Of a DNA stretch of 5,794 nt, positions 1-5,794 are shown piece after piece. The notes beneath the pieces are model-generated. The model was not told the DNA's origin, made no database searches, and saw nothing but the letters and a program-made list of their open reading frames with translations. Position numbers and translations under genes: made by a program. The DNA is from Candidatus Tepidiaquacellales bacterium UBA6667 (GTDB taxonomy: Bacteria > Bacteroidota > Ignavibacteria > Tepidaquicellales > Tepidaquicellaceae), in assembly GCA_002455255.1 (NCBI GenBank), contig DKKL01000059.1, positions 14,827-20,620 of the forward strand. Reading direction: 5' to 3'. The number at the start of each line of letters is the position of its first letter. Position 1 is the first letter of the stretch.

Positions 1-923
1 ACATTTACAATATAATATTGAGCCAGACTTTAAACTTTGATTTAAATACATTTGATAAATCTTATGTAGAGTTTTATACTTCATTGAAGAGATATCAGTA
101 TAATAATAACCACTCGGATAATATTAATATCTTTTCAAGAGTAGAAATGAGTAATGATAAAATTAATTTATCGGGATATTTAAAACTTAAATCAAGATAT
201 TTTGCAACAATTTCAACCATAAATAATTTTGAATGGAATCATACATTTATTCCAGGAATAGAAATTGATTATACTCCATATAAAACTGATAATTTCAGAT
301 TGAAATTTTTTGGGGGTATAAATTACTTTGGAAGGAAATATACTGATAATGAAATAAACTCTAATTTTTCAGTTATATCAGGTGTGGGTGTAAATCTTGG
401 GGAATTATATTTAAAATTAGGATTGACATCAAATGTTGAAATTAACAGAAGAGGGCAAAGTTTTATTGATTCAGAAAATCAATTTTTACTTTTTGAATAT
501 GGGAATTTTTACACTAATGTATATTCAGCCAAGTTAAAGTATAATTTTAACAACTTTCATTTAGATTTAACAAATGATTTTTATCCATACAGTGGTGGTA
601 ATGAAAATCTATTAAACAGTAATTTATTTTACAGCAATAAATTATTCAAAGATAAACTTGATTTGAGGACGGGAGTTATTTTTAAATATTATTCAGGACT
701 TGAATTCAAACCTTCAATTGAAAACGATGTTAGGATAAAGAAGAATGTATATCAATTAGATTTTTATGTAGGAGCGAGGATAGGAAGTGCGAATGTAAGT
801 TTTACGCTCGCAAATTTATTCAACAGAATTAATTATGATACATATTTATATCCATATGATGACAGAGGAGGATTATTGAATGTAGTTTCGAGATTTACAA
901 TTGTTTGGGATTTTCTAAATTAA
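1..923 (+). CDS. Outer-membrane beta-barrel protein, C-terminal part (Bacteroidota putative porin or TonB-receptor-like)
   Basis: This is the 3' portion of a gene that enters from the left edge. The frame is open from base 3 to the TAA at 921-923 (306 visible codons), so the TTG at 18-20 is probably internal and the true start is not in the window. The visible protein has almost no long hydrophobic stretch. It consists of short alternating polar and aromatic/hydrophobic strands separated by Asn/Asp/Gly-rich turns, as in an outer-membrane beta-barrel. The last 60 residues (LDFYVGARI, NLFNRINYDTYLYPYDDRG, then a terminal strand ending TIVWDFLN) resemble the C-terminal strands of Bacteroidota putative porins (Porin_10-like) and of TonB-dependent receptors. 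In both families the barrel closes with an aromatic strand of the W-x-F type, which the BAM complex recognises. The likely role is transport or structure in the outer membrane; the substrate is unknown. The missing N-terminus, with a possible plug domain or signal peptide, would decide between the two families. It is convergent with the glycan operon and is a separate transcription unit. Confidence 0.75.
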   Translation, partial: IYNIILSQTLNFDLNTFDKSYVEFYTSLKRYQYNNNHSDNINIFSRVEMSNDKINLSGYLKLKSRYFATISTINNFEWNHTFIPGIEIDYTPYKTDNFRLKFFGGINYFGRKYTDNEINSNFSVISGVGVNLGELYLKLGLTSNVEINRRGQSFIDSENQFLLFEYGNFYTNVYSAKLKYNFNNFHLDLTNDFYPYSGGNENLLNSNLFYSNKLFKDKLDLRTGVIFKYYSGLEFKPSIENDVRIKKNVYQLDFYVGARIGSANVSFTLANLFNRINYDTYLYPYDDRGGLLNVVSRFTIVWDFLN

Positions 924-1990
924 GCAGAAATTAATTTCTTAAAAGCCGAATAAACTTCATCCACTTCAATTTGATGCATACATTTATAGGCATCAGAAGT
1001 TCCTGTATATATACAATTAACAGGTTTAGGAGAATTATAAAAACATGGAGAACAGGATAATTCTTTTCTTACGAGTTCATATTTATTCTGCCATGGGTAT
1101 AATTCTTTATAATTTGTATAAGCAAAAATTGCAACAGTCGGAATTTTAAATGCAGCAGCGGAATGAAGGAAAGCGGTATCATTTGAGATGAAATAATTAC
1201 AAAGTGATAATCTTGCCATAGAATCCATATAGTTATCGGTAGAAGCTATGATTCCCTTCCCCTCCAAAGAATCATTTATTTTATTATTTAAATCAAATTC
1301 ATTTCCGAATAGTAAGATTAAAGCATTGTCATTATTGATTAACAAATTGCCAAGTTGAGCAAATTTATCTTTATCCCATCTTTTATGAATATGATTTTTC
1401 ATAGTTGAAGAACCTGCATGAAAACCAATTATAATTTTATTTTCCGGATTAATTTTATTCAACCATATTTCAGAATTCTTTTTATCATTTTCACTCAGGA
1501 ATATTTCCAAACCTTTGACATCTTCATCATCAAAACGGACAATTTTTTTTATTAAGTTTGCATTTTGCAAAACATTATGAAGATTTGGAATTTCTTTGAC
1601 AGATTTATTATTTAAAAATTCTAATCGGAATGGCTTTGTATGAACGTAGTTATGACCAAGTTTTTCTTGGGCACCAAGCAAAAAGTTTAACACATTATAT
1701 TCGGTTCTATTGGAAGGATAAACATTAATGGAAACATCGTAATTATTTTTCCTAAGTGAGAAGATTTCAGATAAAGATTTTGATTTGGGTTGTTTGAGGA
1801 AGTCAATGTGATAAATATGATTAAGATAAGGATTATTGTGATACATATCTTTAACAGATTTGAACATCACGAGCATATCAATTTTTACTTCATTGTGAGA
1901 GTCAGATAATTTAGATTTGATGAGAGGTAACAGAGGTGAAAACATAAGAGCGTCACCATTACCTGATAATGCATTAATTAAGATTTTCAA
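920..1990 (-). CDS. Glycosyltransferase family 9 (heptosyltransferase-like) protein
   Basis: This is a predicted cytoplasmic or membrane-associated GT-B glycosyltransferase of 356 residues, a normal length for GT9. GT9 enzymes transfer heptose or related sugars from nucleotide donors to LPS-type acceptors. Motifs in order are the N-terminal beta-strand and glycine loop MKILINALSGNGDAL (1-15), followed by the Pro of MFSPLLPL; IGFHAGSS (188-195) and KRW (203-205), the usual start of the donor-binding half; a Gly and Glu in FGNEFD (228-233); and SNDTAFLHSAAA (269-280), matching the family's conserved D-x-x-x-x-H-x-x-A segment. The tail carries Cys313, 316, 326 and 337, as in a subset of GT9 proteins. 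The start is TTG at 1990-1988. No upstream in-frame start exists, because the UbiA stop lies in the same frame two codons earlier, and the next Met (residue 16) would remove the glycine loop. No Shine-Dalgarno is visible, and translation is probably coupled to UbiA. It is the last gene of the operon. The exact sugar cannot be read from sequence, so I do not name it WaaC or WaaF. Confidence 0.88.
   Translation of the reverse strand: MKILINALSGNGDALMFSPLLPLIKSKLSDSHNEVKIDMLVMFKSVKDMYHNNPYLNHIYHIDFLKQPKSKSLSEIFSLRKNNYDVSINVYPSNRTEYNVLNFLLGAQEKLGHNYVHTKPFRLEFLNNKSVKEIPNLHNVLQNANLIKKIVRFDDEDVKGLEIFLSENDKKNSEIWLNKINPENKIIIGFHAGSSTMKNHIHKRWDKDKFAQLGNLLINNDNALILLFGNEFDLNNKINDSLEGKGIIASTDNYMDSMARLSLCNYFISNDTAFLHSAAAFKIPTVAIFAYTNYKELYPWQNKYELVRKELSCSPCFYNSPKPVNCIYTGTSDAYKCMHQIEVDEVYSAFKKLISA
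926..939. other. Perfect 14-bp AT-rich palindrome at the convergent gene junction
   Basis: AGAAATTAATTTCT is its own reverse complement. It lies 3 bases past the + strand stop and inside the last codons of the GT9 gene. As RNA it could form a 5-bp stem with a TTAA loop on either strand. A competing pairing exists with TTTCT at 912-916 against AGAAA at 926-930. With no GC-rich stem and no clear U-tract it is at best a weak bidirectional terminator, and it may be chance in AT-rich DNA. Confidence 0.25.
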
Positions 1991-1996
1991 AATTAA

Positions 1997-2932
1997 TTAT
2001 TTAAACATAATTTCCGGTTCAAATATTTGAGATAATACAGGAATTTTTACATAGAGCAATAAAACAAATAATACAAAAAGTAACAGGCATAGAATAACCA
2101 AACTTTTTTGTTTATAAAGTTTCTCAGGATATTGAACAGGTGAATCAGGCAAGAAACTAATTTTCATATATACGGCAACTAATAAAGATAATAACGGTGC
2201 TAACAGAATTAACTCAAACTTATATCTTATTAAAAACACAGCAGAAGTAAATGAGAACAATGAAGCATAAAATATAATACTCGTAATAAGTTTTTCTTCG
2301 GTATATGTGCTTAATGATTTTCTGTAATTTTTAACCGTGCTATGATTGTTAATAAATCTAATTTCACCTAATCTTTTCGCTGCCATAAAAAATGCACCTA
2401 TCATCCAGTAAGCAATAATAATAGAAAGCGGAGGAACGAAATCAATAGTGACCAAAAACCAACCTAATAAAAATCTTATGGAGTTATTCACTGATTCTGA
2501 CAATACGTCTAAATAAACAATATCTTTAGTTCTGAAAGGTTTTACATTATAAAAGAAACCCATAATCAGTAAGAATAAATTTGTCAAAAAGAATGGGAAA
2601 TTTATCAAATAGGAAATTGCTAAACCCGCTACTATTAAAATGAAATATTGAAGATAACCTAACTTTATATTTATTTTTCCTGAAGGAACAGGTCGGTTCT
2701 TTTTTACAGGATGCTCTTTATCATAAGGAGCATCTAATATTTCATTTATAGTATAGTTTGCTGATGCAATGAGACAAACAGAAAACAGACCAATTAAGAT
2801 TTCGATAAGAAAATCGAAACTAAAGTTTATTTTTGTAAATATTGATGCGACTAAAATACCCGGAATCATAAATACATTTTTAAACCAATGATCCGGACGA
2901 GCAATATCTATATAATATTTTAAATTCTTCAA
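1997..2932 (-). CDS. UbiA-family membrane prenyltransferase, DPPR-synthase-like
   Basis: This is an integral membrane protein of 311 residues with about eight or nine hydrophobic helices, the usual UbiA size. The N-terminus IARPDHWFKNVFMIPG (10-25) matches the 'RP-x-x-W-x-KN' opening of decaprenyl-phosphate phosphoribosyltransferases rather than quinone or heme prenyltransferases. The first Mg-diphosphate motif is N63-x3-D67-x3-D71, followed by H74, K77 and NRPVPSG (79-85), again DPPR-like. The second acidic motif is D142-x3-E146 (DVLSE), before an Arg in SIRFLLGW. KRLGEIRF (186-193) and the STYTEEKL segment (208-215) also fit this branch. Members attach 5-phosphoribose from PRPP to polyprenyl phosphate at the inner membrane; whether this one does is inferred. 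The start is TTG at 2932-2930, one base after the methyltransferase stop. An in-frame stop lies four codons upstream with no ATG or GTG between, and the TTG gives the expected N-terminus. An aromatic prenyltransferase is the main alternative. Confidence 0.85.
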   Translation of the reverse strand: MKNLKYYIDIARPDHWFKNVFMIPGILVASIFTKINFSFDFLIEILIGLFSVCLIASANYTINEILDAPYDKEHPVKKNRPVPSGKINIKLGYLQYFILIVAGLAISYLINFPFFLTNLFLLIMGFFYNVKPFRTKDIVYLDVLSESVNNSIRFLLGWFLVTIDFVPPLSIIIAYWMIGAFFMAAKRLGEIRFINNHSTVKNYRKSLSTYTEEKLITSIIFYASLFSFTSAVFLIRYKFELILLAPLLSLLVAVYMKISFLPDSPVQYPEKLYKQKSLVILCLLLFVLFVLLLYVKIPVLSQIFEPEIMFK

Positions 2933-2933
2933 A

Positions 2934-3830
2934 TTATTTTTTTATAAAGGCAATCATAGAATCACCTAATTTTAATCTTACTGGGAAATTATCTACTTTT
3001 TTAAATTTTTTAACTAATGGAGTCATAAAACCAATTGGTAAATAATTAGATAATCTTTGGTAAAGGTATCCGAATGGTAAATACCAAACCTGTTTTTCAT
3101 ATTTGATTAATTTTAATCCGGCATTTTTTACAGCTAAGGACATAGATTTATGATTAAAATATCCAATATGTGCTAATCTGAAATGCCACCATTTTTCTTT
3201 CATTTTATTTGCAATAAATGAATCGCAATCAGGAGTAGCAATAACCAATAATCCGTTTTCATTTAACATTAAAGATAAATCTTTCAAAAACTGAACAGGA
3301 GTTTCAAGGTGTTCGATAACATCAACTGCATAAATTATATCAAACTTTTCATTTTTCAATTTCTCATCAGGTACAATTCCTTCTATGATTTCCAAATTAA
3401 AAATTTCTTTAGCCTGGTTTACTAACCATTTGCTTGGCTCAATTCCTAAAGCATCAAGACCAATTTTTTTAGCTTCATTAACCATTAAACCAATACCGGC
3501 ACCAACATCAAGTATTCTTTTTGCATCAGGATTGATTTTTAAAGATAGTTTCAAAATATCCTTCATTTCTTTAACACGTGGTTCAAGAGTTGAGATGTAA
3601 TTATCATCTTCTAAGTTTTCATATAACTCGATTATATTTTCCGGTAATGGATAAGCAAAAATGAAAGAGCAATCAGAACATTTATATAAAGGTAAAGTTT
3701 TTCCGTATCTGTCATCGGTTATTTTAACATCTGTGGATTTAATATTAACATCGTTTTTCTGATTAATGAAAGGAATATTATTTTCTGAACCACATACCCA
3801 ACATTTTAATTGATTCAATTTATTTTCCAT
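2934..3830 (-). CDS. Class I SAM-dependent methyltransferase with N-terminal zinc-ribbon-like module
   Basis: The protein has 298 residues. It opens with two CxxC pairs, C10/C13 in KCWVCG and C51/C54 in KCSDCSF, probably forming a small zinc ribbon. The Rossmann methyltransferase domain follows at about 85-245. Motif I is ILDVGAGIG (106-114), E131 in GIEPS is the expected ribose-binding acid, and AVDVIEHL (168-175) and GLLVIATPD (193-201) form the later core strands of the Methyltransf_23/11 type. WWHFRLAHIGYFNHKS (214-229) is typical of methyltransferases in polysaccharide and O-antigen clusters. The target is probably a sugar or a lipid-linked glycan intermediate in the cytoplasm, inferred from its neighbours. 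Unlike zinc-ribbon sugar C-methyltransferases it lacks a long C-terminal partner domain; the last 50 residues are basic and may touch the membrane. It starts with ATG overlapping the HAD stop by 11 nt and ends 1 nt before the UbiA start. Methyl acceptor and position are unknown. Confidence 0.88.
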   Translation of the reverse strand: MENKLNQLKCWVCGSENNIPFINQKNDVNIKSTDVKITDDRYGKTLPLYKCSDCSFIFAYPLPENIIELYENLEDDNYISTLEPRVKEMKDILKLSLKINPDAKRILDVGAGIGLMVNEAKKIGLDALGIEPSKWLVNQAKEIFNLEIIEGIVPDEKLKNEKFDIIYAVDVIEHLETPVQFLKDLSLMLNENGLLVIATPDCDSFIANKMKEKWWHFRLAHIGYFNHKSMSLAVKNAGLKLIKYEKQVWYLPFGYLYQRLSNYLPIGFMTPLVKKFKKVDNFPVRLKLGDSMIAFIKK

Positions 3831-4515
3831 TTATTTCTTCCACAATTTCTTTAATTTCACTTAACTCTCTGATGGTATATTTATTTCCATATTTCTTAGA
3901 ATTAATCAAAACCGGAATTACATTTGCTTTTTCAGCACCCATAATATCAATTTTATATCTATCACCTACATAAATCATTTCTTTAGGATTAACATTTAAC
4001 AGTTCTGCCATTTTTAATATGCCTTTGCTTTCAGGTTTAAAAACATCAATATCCTCATCAGTTGAAGATTTTATTAAATCGACCAAATTTTTTATTCCCA
4101 ATACTTCAGCTTTATTTTCACAAGGATAATCTGATAGTAGTCCTGTCTTAATATTTTTTGATTTCAACCAATTCAACAAATCCAATAAACCGTTTCTTTG
4201 AGTTCTTTTTATAAATGGTAAAGGTTTAATATGTATCCAATCATAAATAATTTTAAAAGCATCATCTCTGCTGAGGTTGAATTTTTCCGCGGTTCTTTGA
4301 ATTTGTGTTTCATATTTATTAATCACATCAGGAGTAAGTCTTAGAATTTCATGATTTTTACGATATTCAGAAACCAACTTTAAATCTTTATAACTTTTTA
4401 CAGGACTTTTTAGCAATGCCTTTAATATTACAGCAACAATGTGAACCCTTAATTTATTCTGATTATAAAGCGTACCATCAACATCAAATACAACAGCTTT
4501 AATATTATGATTCAT
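3820..4515 (-). CDS. HAD-superfamily hydrolase (putative phosphatase)
   Basis: This is a cytoplasmic phosphatase-type HAD protein of 231 residues. All four motifs are intact: VVFDVDGTLY (8-17), with nucleophile D11 and acid/base D13; LLSDYP (126-131), with S128; K160 in VFKPESKG; and IYVGDRYKIDIMGA (181-194), with D185 and D190 for Mg2+. The helical insert at about 20-105 between motifs I and II is a C1 cap, typical of phosphatases acting on small phosphorylated metabolites. Its substrate cannot be read from sequence. Its position two genes before a DPPR-synthase-like UbiA suggests a polyprenyl-phosphate-linked sugar phosphate or a nucleotide-sugar precursor. I recall that some bacteria fuse a HAD domain to the N-terminus of UbiA proteins of this type, which supports a link. 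It starts at ATG, overlapping the YfhO-like stop by 11 nt. The leader is A-rich without a Shine-Dalgarno, as is common in Bacteroidota-type genomes. Confidence 0.9.
   Translation of the reverse strand: MNHNIKAVVFDVDGTLYNQNKLRVHIVAVILKALLKSPVKSYKDLKLVSEYRKNHEILRLTPDVINKYETQIQRTAEKFNLSRDDAFKIIYDWIHIKPLPFIKRTQRNGLLDLLNWLKSKNIKTGLLSDYPCENKAEVLGIKNLVDLIKSSTDEDIDVFKPESKGILKMAELLNVNPKEMIYVGDRYKIDIMGAEKANVIPVLINSKKYGNKYTIRELSEIKEIVEEINGK
3837..3841 (-). promoter_or_regulatory. Possible Shine-Dalgarno of the methyltransferase gene
   Basis: GGAAG on the - strand lies 6 bases before the ATG, inside the end of the HAD gene. It is the only start in this operon with a purine-rich Shine-Dalgarno-like match; the HAD, UbiA and GT9 starts show none. 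It also encodes part of the HAD C-terminus, so it may be coincidence. Confidence 0.35.
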
Positions 4516-5794
4516 TTTTTGTTTTTTTAATATCTACAATAATTGTTGAGATTAAAAGAACTAAAGTGAATAAAAGACTTATGTAAGTAAATGATTTCCC
4601 TTTTTCTGTTGAATCCGAATTATAGACAAATTCTATTACGTTTTTCCCATTTGGAATTTCAATAGCTCTAAAACAATAATTAGCTCTAAATATTTCAGTT
4701 TCGGTTCCATTTATATATGCTTTCCAAGCAGGATAAAAAATCTCACTTAAAAACAAGAGTGAATTAACCACTGTTTCAGTCTCAATTTTAATTTTATTCA
4801 AACCATATTCAGTAACAGTAACTTTACCTTTTGATTCCGTTAAAGAATCAGCGGTTTCTATTTTAAGTTTTGGTTCTTTTTCTAAAACTATTGTCTTTTT
4901 GTAGTCATAATCTGCTGATTTCATAAAATTTGTTATTTCATCATCACCTTGCAATACTTTATAGTTTGTAAATAACTTTGCTCTTGGTAAATATCCAATA
5001 TTTTCAGTTAAACCAGATTGATTACCCTGGACATTTATTTTATATTTTACATTAAGTAAATCTAAACTTTGCTTATTGTTTTCAGGTTTTGACGGTGGGA
5101 TTTTTTTCTCTAAAGTTAGCACGTTTACACCTTCGATTAACTGAATTTCATCAACCAATCCCTGTTGTCTTTGGAACAGCATATTACCACCATCTCTCAT
5201 ATTAACTCTGAACTGATTATCCGGAGAATCAGATTTTAACATTGCGATAGTTTTAGCGTCCTGATTATACATTAAATTTGGGTCTTTATTTCCGTTATTT
5301 TGATTGAAACCGAAAACATATAACTCCAAACAAATACAAAAAATTAATATAATATAAGCCAAATTTAATTTTGTTTTTCCATTTATATAAAGCAATCCAA
5401 ATGCTACATATAAAACCGAAATAAATAAAAAAACTATCATTTGAGATTTTATCCATTCACTTATTTGCTCATTTGCTGCTAATGGAAAAAAAAAATTTAT
5501 AATTCCTGAAAATGCTGAGAATACTATCAATAAAACAAATCCACCAAAAGAATAAATATATTTTTTATTAAAGTATTTTAAAAATTCTTTTTTATCATTA
5601 AATAATCTGTCAATCCCGAACGCACAAATTAAACCAAATGTTAATGTAAAAATGAATGTTATGTGTCCCGGATTTCTGAACCTATTAAAGAAAGGAATAA
5701 AATCGAAAAATAATTTATGGACAAAGAAATTTCCACCAAATGAAAACAATAATGCTAAAACTCCAAAAATTAAAAAGAAAAGTAATGGAAATGA
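4505..5794 (-). CDS. YfhO-family integral membrane protein, C-terminal part (GT-C glycosyltransferase-like)
   Basis: The frame stays open to the right edge, giving 429 visible residues, so the gene starts outside the window. The TTG at 5749-5747 is inside a membrane helix and is not the start. Family proteins are usually about 800 residues or more, so roughly half may be missing. In visible numbering, a helix at 1-20 leads to PFFNRFRNPGH (34-44), the characteristic 'P-F-x-x-FR-x-P' segment. Further helices lie at about 44-63, 78-103, 117-136 and 144-162. A soluble, probably periplasmic domain (about 165-400) contains LLNVKYKI and the C-terminal hallmark LSEIFYPAWKAYING (349-363), followed by RAIEIPNGKNVIEFVY. 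A last helix (about 402-419) ends in a basic cytoplasmic tail. Gram-positive YfhO homologues are GT-C enzymes that add sugars to teichoic acid from polyprenyl-phosphate donors. A similar periplasmic glycosyl transfer is inferred here. The catalytic N-terminal loops are not visible, so activity cannot be judged. Confidence 0.85.
   Translation of the reverse strand, partial: SFPLLFFLIFGVLALLFSFGGNFFVHKLFFDFIPFFNRFRNPGHITFIFTLTFGLICAFGIDRLFNDKKEFLKYFNKKYIYSFGGFVLLIVFSAFSGIINFFFPLAANEQISEWIKSQMIVFLFISVLYVAFGLLYINGKTKLNLAYIILIFCICLELYVFGFNQNNGNKDPNLMYNQDAKTIAMLKSDSPDNQFRVNMRDGGNMLFQRQQGLVDEIQLIEGVNVLTLEKKIPPSKPENNKQSLDLLNVKYKINVQGNQSGLTENIGYLPRAKLFTNYKVLQGDDEITNFMKSADYDYKKTIVLEKEPKLKIETADSLTESKGKVTVTEYGLNKIKIETETVVNSLLFLSEIFYPAWKAYINGTETEIFRANYCFRAIEIPNGKNVIEFVYNSDSTEKGKSFTYISLLFTLVLLISTIIVDIKKTKNES

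Noticed and set aside
18..20. TTG as the start of the outer-membrane protein.
   Set aside because: The frame is open to the window edge, no signal peptide follows this TTG, and the protein begins in the middle of barrel strands, so the gene is cut by the window.
926..947. A strong intrinsic terminator at the convergent junction.
   Set aside because: The stem is only 5 A/T-rich pairs with one G-C type pair and no clean U-tract, so I record it only as a palindrome of uncertain function.
920..1990. Naming the GT9 gene as waaC, waaF or waaQ.
   Set aside because: The family motifs are present, but nothing in the sequence or neighbours identifies heptose or a specific LPS-core step, and the cysteine tail and T271 in the DTAFLH segment argue for caution.
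1997..2932. 4-hydroxybenzoate, menaquinone or heme O prenyltransferase for the UbiA protein.
   Set aside because: The RP-x-x-W-x-KN opening, the D-x3-D-K-E-H-P-x-K-x-x-RP segment, and surface-glycan neighbours fit the DPPR-like branch better. No quinone or heme genes are nearby.
3385..3600. A 71-codon open frame on the + strand.
   Set aside because: It lies antisense within the methyltransferase gene, across its SAM-binding region. It has no recognisable domain or ribosome site and looks like a shadow of the real reading frame.
5747..5749. TTG as the start of the YfhO-like protein.
   Set aside because: The upstream codons stay open to the edge and encode a hydrophobic helix (SFPLLFFLIFGVLAL) that fits the family, so this codon is an internal Leu.
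1..5794. CRISPR array, tRNA, insertion sequence or defence system.
   Set aside because: No repeated spacer pattern, tRNA-like sequence, transposase or inverted terminal repeat was seen, and essentially every base is used by the six protein genes.

Overview
The window is AT-rich (about 20-37 % GC in the lines I sampled by eye) and gene-dense. It reads as chromosomal DNA of a Gram-negative member of the Bacteroidota/Ignavibacteria/Chlorobi (FCB) group. The lineage is inferred from the Bacteroidota-style outer-membrane beta-barrel at the left edge, the strong A/T bias, the near absence of Shine-Dalgarno sequences, the A-rich leader before one start, and two TTG starts. I see no RNA genes, insertion sequences, CRISPR arrays or integration sites, and no gap longer than 6 bases between genes.

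Layout: bases 1-923 (+ strand) are the 3' part of an outer-membrane beta-barrel gene that begins left of the window. Everything from 920 to the right edge lies on the - strand and looks like one transcription unit read right to left. In transcription order it holds a YfhO-type multi-membrane protein (5' end outside the window), a HAD-superfamily phosphatase, a class I SAM methyltransferase with an N-terminal four-cysteine zinc-ribbon-like module, a UbiA-family membrane prenyltransferase of the decaprenyl-phosphate phosphoribosyltransferase (DPPR synthase) type, and a GT9 (heptosyltransferase-like) glycosyltransferase. The junctions are -11, -11, +1 and +6 nt, so translational coupling is likely. 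The promoter must lie to the right of the window. The two transcription units converge, and their stop codons share one TTAA.

Working model (inference): the - strand genes make or modify a cell-surface glycan. The UbiA-like enzyme would transfer phosphoribose from PRPP to a polyprenyl phosphate, and the HAD enzyme would remove the 5-phosphate. The YfhO-like protein, related to GT-C glycosyltransferases, would use the resulting polyprenyl-phosphate sugar on the periplasmic side. The GT9 enzyme and the methyltransferase would build or decorate the acceptor glycan in the cytoplasm. This resembles the mycobacterial decaprenyl-phosphoryl-pentose route but is assembled from different parts. The family assignments are well supported by motifs; the joint pathway is a hypothesis.
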